Part shown: positions 4,928-6,625 of the stretch, in pieces
Position numbering within the stretch: the first letter of the stretch is position 1
Layout of the letters: every line of letters begins with the position of its first letter
Assembly (NCBI GenBank): GCA_027002755.1
Contig: JALWZI010000112.1
Location: 1 to 6,625 of the forward strand
Direction of reading: 5' to 3'
Length of the DNA: 6,625 nucleotides
Origin: Campylobacteraceae bacterium
Lineage (GTDB): Bacteria > Campylobacterota > Campylobacteria > Campylobacterales > Sulfurovaceae
Position numbers and translations under genes: made by a program
The notes under the pieces: model-generated
What the model saw: the letters and a program-made list of their open reading frames with translations, nothing else
Told to the model about the DNA's origin: nothing
Databases searched by the model: none

Positions 4928-4986
4928 ATTCACTTTCGGAGCACTTTGATCCGGAGAGTATTTCGATCAGATCAATGAGTATCTAT

Positions 4987-5002
4987 CTATCAAACTATCA
5001 AA
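4987..5002. repeat. Tandem 8-bp repeat CTATCAAA x2 in intergenic DNA
   Basis: CTATCAAA occurs at 4987-4994 and 4995-5002, preceded by two more TATC units (4980-4987). The 147-bp gap 4928-5074 otherwise holds only the promoter region of the next gene; no further gene was seen in it. The repeat may be a slippage product with no function. Confidence 0.3.
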
Positions 5003-5038
5003 CAGCATAAAGGTTTCCAGCAGACGACCGGGATATAT

Positions 5039-5047
5039 TGGTATAAT
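5039..5047 (+). promoter_or_regulatory. Extended -10 promoter of the DUF4395 gene
   Basis: TGG-TATAAT (5039-5047) is a TGn-extended -10 element with a perfect hexamer, 27 bp before the ATG at 5075, in an AT-rich stretch. No convincing -35 lies 16-18 bp upstream, which is tolerated with an extended -10. AAGGAA (5064-5069) serves as ribosome binding site. Confidence 0.55.
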
Positions 5048-5064
5048 ATTTATACTTATAAATA
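5041..5064. promoter_or_regulatory. Overlapping perfect palindromes at the DUF4395 promoter, candidate operator
   Basis: Two perfect inverted repeats overlap here: GTATAA-TAT-TTATAC (5041-5055), which includes the -10 hexamer, and TATTTATA-CT-TATAAATA (5047-5064), which reaches the ribosome binding site. Such positioning fits a repressor operator or a 5' RNA stem. The AT-rich composition raises the chance of accidental symmetry. Confidence 0.35.
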
Positions 5065-5074
5065 AGGAATATTA

Positions 5075-5497
5075 ATGCCATTATGCCCCATCTCCATGGA
5101 ACGGGTCGATGAACGTGCCGCCAGGCTCGTGGGGCTTCTGGTCCTGCTCATCGTCATTCTCCAATTCACGATTCCCTCGATTCTCTGGTTGATTCTTCTG
5201 TTGGCTGATTTTTCGGCACGAGCCTTTTATCGTCCGGCCAGCCCCTTCGCCCGTCTCTCCCGCTGTGCAGTCGAGCGTTTCGGTGCACCCCGCATCGTCG
5301 ATGCCGCACCAAAGATCTTCGCTGCAAGAATCGGTCTGATTCTCTCAGTAGCGGCACTGCTGTGCTTGCTGATCGGCTGGGAAACGGGATGGCAACTGCT
5401 GCTGACGATCATGGGGATCTGCGCTTTTTTCGAAGCCTTTTTCGGCTACTGCGTGGGGTGCAAGTTCTATACGCTGTGGATCAAAATGAAACCTTGA
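5075..5497 (+). CDS. DUF4395-family integral membrane protein
   Basis: A 140-residue membrane protein matching the DUF4395 pattern: N-terminal CPIS (residues 4-7) followed by VDERAARLVG (11-20), a hydrophobic segment (17-45) ending LLADFSARAFYRP, then SPFARL (56-61), APKIFAARIGL (78-88), two more hydrophobic segments (about 84-101 and 104-123), and the terminal motif GYCVGCKFY (124-132). Cys4, Cys126 and Cys129 are the conserved cysteines, and the CVGC pair could be redox-active or bind a metal. AAGGAA supports the first ATG. A start at Met8 would remove the family's CPIS motif. The gene has its own promoter and ends 6 bp from the convergent gene. The family's function is unknown; it often accompanies thiol or sulfur-handling proteins, which would suit this neighbourhood, but that link is inference. 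Confidence 0.85.
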   Translation: MPLCPISMERVDERAARLVGLLVLLIVILQFTIPSILWLILLLADFSARAFYRPASPFARLSRCAVERFGAPRIVDAAPKIFAARIGLILSVAALLCLLIGWETGWQLLLTIMGICAFFEAFFGYCVGCKFYTLWIKMKP

Positions 5498-5503
5498 TAG
5501 ACC

Positions 5504-6625
5504 TCATTGATTCACCGGCTCCAGCGCAAATCCCAAAAGCCGCCACTCCCCATCTTCTTTGAAAAACGTCCCGGACAAAAGAACGTCGACGCTCTCGATC
5601 CCGGGATAGATCGCCTGCAAACGGACTGCTCCATTCTCCAGCTGTCTCGGAGGAAGGATCTTCGGTGTCTGTGCAAAGATCTCTTTCCACTTCAACCCTG
5701 CGTTGAAGATTTCCTGAAAGCCCTGTCGCAGGGCCTGCCAATCGTTCCGATCTCTCCAACGGTGCACACTGTGTTCATACAGGGGTGTGAGGTCTTTCCG
5801 TTCGATCGAAGAGAGCATCCATCCGGACAAGCGGGCAATCAAAGTCTTTTGAAGATCCTTGTCCACTCTTTCACTCTTCGATGGAGCACTTTTCTCTTTG
5901 AGTTTCGACACATCCCCGATGGTAAAGCGCTTTCGTGCAACTGTTTTGCTGTCAAGACGGAAAATCACTTCGAAAATTCCGTCGGGCCAATCACTCGGTA
6001 AGTGGATAGCAGCCGTAACGGTAGCGCCGTTTTTCCCTCCGGGATTTTGTAGGACACCTTTCATTTTGTAGAGACTTTTGTTCCGATTGATCCCGTCATT
6101 GACCACCACCCATTCAAGAGAATATGGCGTGCCTGCTTTCAAGCCTTTATAGGGAACAATTGCGTAAATTTTGTGCTGTGAATTCGGAAAGTGATCCCCC
6201 ATTCCGATCGGGGTGACGGTTCCGTCACTGTTCTCTTTGACATCTTTGGCAAGATAGATCTGCGATACGCCGGGAATGGGGTGAATGCTTTCCTTCTCTT
6301 TTCTGTCTCCTTTATTCGAGATGAGACTGAATTCCTTTTTCGCCATCAATTTCCCATCGGAGAGTATCTCCAGGGCATAACGGCCAGCCGGCAGGCTTAA
6401 ATCGTGGTTGTCATAATAGACATGGAGAATCGTTGTATGTGGGTCGAGAGTCCCGCTTGCCTCCCCTAAATTGGTATCGGGTTTCGGCAGGGCATCTACG
6501 CTGATCCAGCGAACGGTGATCGGATCGTTCTCTCCGACACCTTTGAGATGAACCAAGGCGTGAATCGTCGAAGTGTCCACCGGAAAGCGGTCGGTCACCG
6601 CCCCCAGTTCCACCCGCCGCTCCTT
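5504..6625 (-). CDS. Two-repeat beta-domain protein with C-terminal NTF2-like domain, probably 5'-truncated by the window
   Basis: An open frame runs from the right edge to TGA at 5504-5506. A GTG at 6611-6613 has AAGGAG (6620-6625) 6 nt upstream and would give 369 residues, but the frame is open to the edge and the first domain seems to lack its opening strand, so the true start is probably outside. Numbering from that GTG: domain A (1-98) and domain B (117-233) look like tandem homologues, each with a strand-rich core, an ITVRW/YSLEW strand, a LPAGRYALEILSDGKLMAKKEF or WPDGIFEVIFRLDSKTVARKRF strand pair, and a charged linker after it. Domain C (about 250-369) resembles NTF2-like/DUF4019 folds, with SIERKDLTPLYE, a Trp/Arg-rich helix, GTFFKEDGEWRLLGF and a closing strand. 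There are no membrane segments in the visible part. I cannot name a function; an extracytoplasmic binding protein is possible. Confidence 0.7.
   Translation of the reverse strand, partial: KERRVELGAVTDRFPVDTSTIHALVHLKGVGENDPITVRWISVDALPKPDTNLGEASGTLDPHTTILHVYYDNHDLSLPAGRYALEILSDGKLMAKKEFSLISNKGDRKEKESIHPIPGVSQIYLAKDVKENSDGTVTPIGMGDHFPNSQHKIYAIVPYKGLKAGTPYSLEWVVVNDGINRNKSLYKMKGVLQNPGGKNGATVTAAIHLPSDWPDGIFEVIFRLDSKTVARKRFTIGDVSKLKEKSAPSKSERVDKDLQKTLIARLSGWMLSSIERKDLTPLYEHSVHRWRDRNDWQALRQGFQEIFNAGLKWKEIFAQTPKILPPRQLENGAVRLQAIYPGIESVDVLLSGTFFKEDGEWRLLGFALEPVNQ

Noticed and set aside
4943..4976. Distant TTGATC / GATCAA inverted match in the intergenic region
   Set aside because: Short arms, long spacer and several GATC words nearby make it likely chance.
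5507..6001. + strand reading frame opposite the right-hand gene
   Set aside because: No motif or good start signal. The opposite strand has a coherent repeated-domain protein spanning the same DNA.

Overview
The window looks like a chromosomal metal/metalloid-handling neighbourhood from a fairly GC-rich bacterium. A Campylobacterota member of the Sulfurovum/Nitratifractor kind is my best guess. This is inference from the style of the small c-type cytochrome, strong AAGGAG ribosome binding sites, AT-rich promoter islands between GC-rich genes, and an ArsP-like permease next to an ArsR regulator. No rRNA, tRNA, CRISPR array, transposase or attachment site was seen.

Left part (1-1081, + strand): the 3' end of a two-helix ion-channel protein, with pore motif TTLGSGD, overlaps (TAATG) a complete zinc-type cation diffusion facilitator with a His-rich N-terminus.

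Centre (1102-4144, + strand): a strong sigma70-like promoter overlaps a perfect ArsR-type inverted repeat (ATATCAA-N6-TTGATAT). It drives an apparent six-gene operon: an exported metallo-beta-lactamase-fold protein with three altered metal ligands; an ArsR repressor with a CVC site; two tandem mini-thioredoxins (CAKC and CTSC); a small BFD-like [2Fe-2S] protein; and an ArsP/DUF318-family permease with a CSC membrane motif. Gaps are tiny and the last three genes are coupled by an ATGA overlap and then an 8-bp overlap. My reading is a metal- or metalloid-induced efflux module in which a ferredoxin-like protein and dithiol proteins serve the permease, plus a periplasmic MBL-fold partner of unknown activity. 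This is the most interesting system in the window.

Right part (4145-6625): lower GC and partly decayed. A 56-residue single-pass membrane protein on the - strand ends 3 bp from the permease stop. Divergent to it is a small cytochrome c gene interrupted by an in-frame TGA that a single base change from GGA would explain. It is followed by a 35-residue ORF resembling the start of a DUF2892 membrane domain, and by a DUF4395 membrane protein with its own extended -10 promoter and overlapping palindromes. A - strand gene with two similar beta-rich domains and a C-terminal NTF2-like domain ends 6 bp from the DUF4395 stop and probably runs off the right edge.
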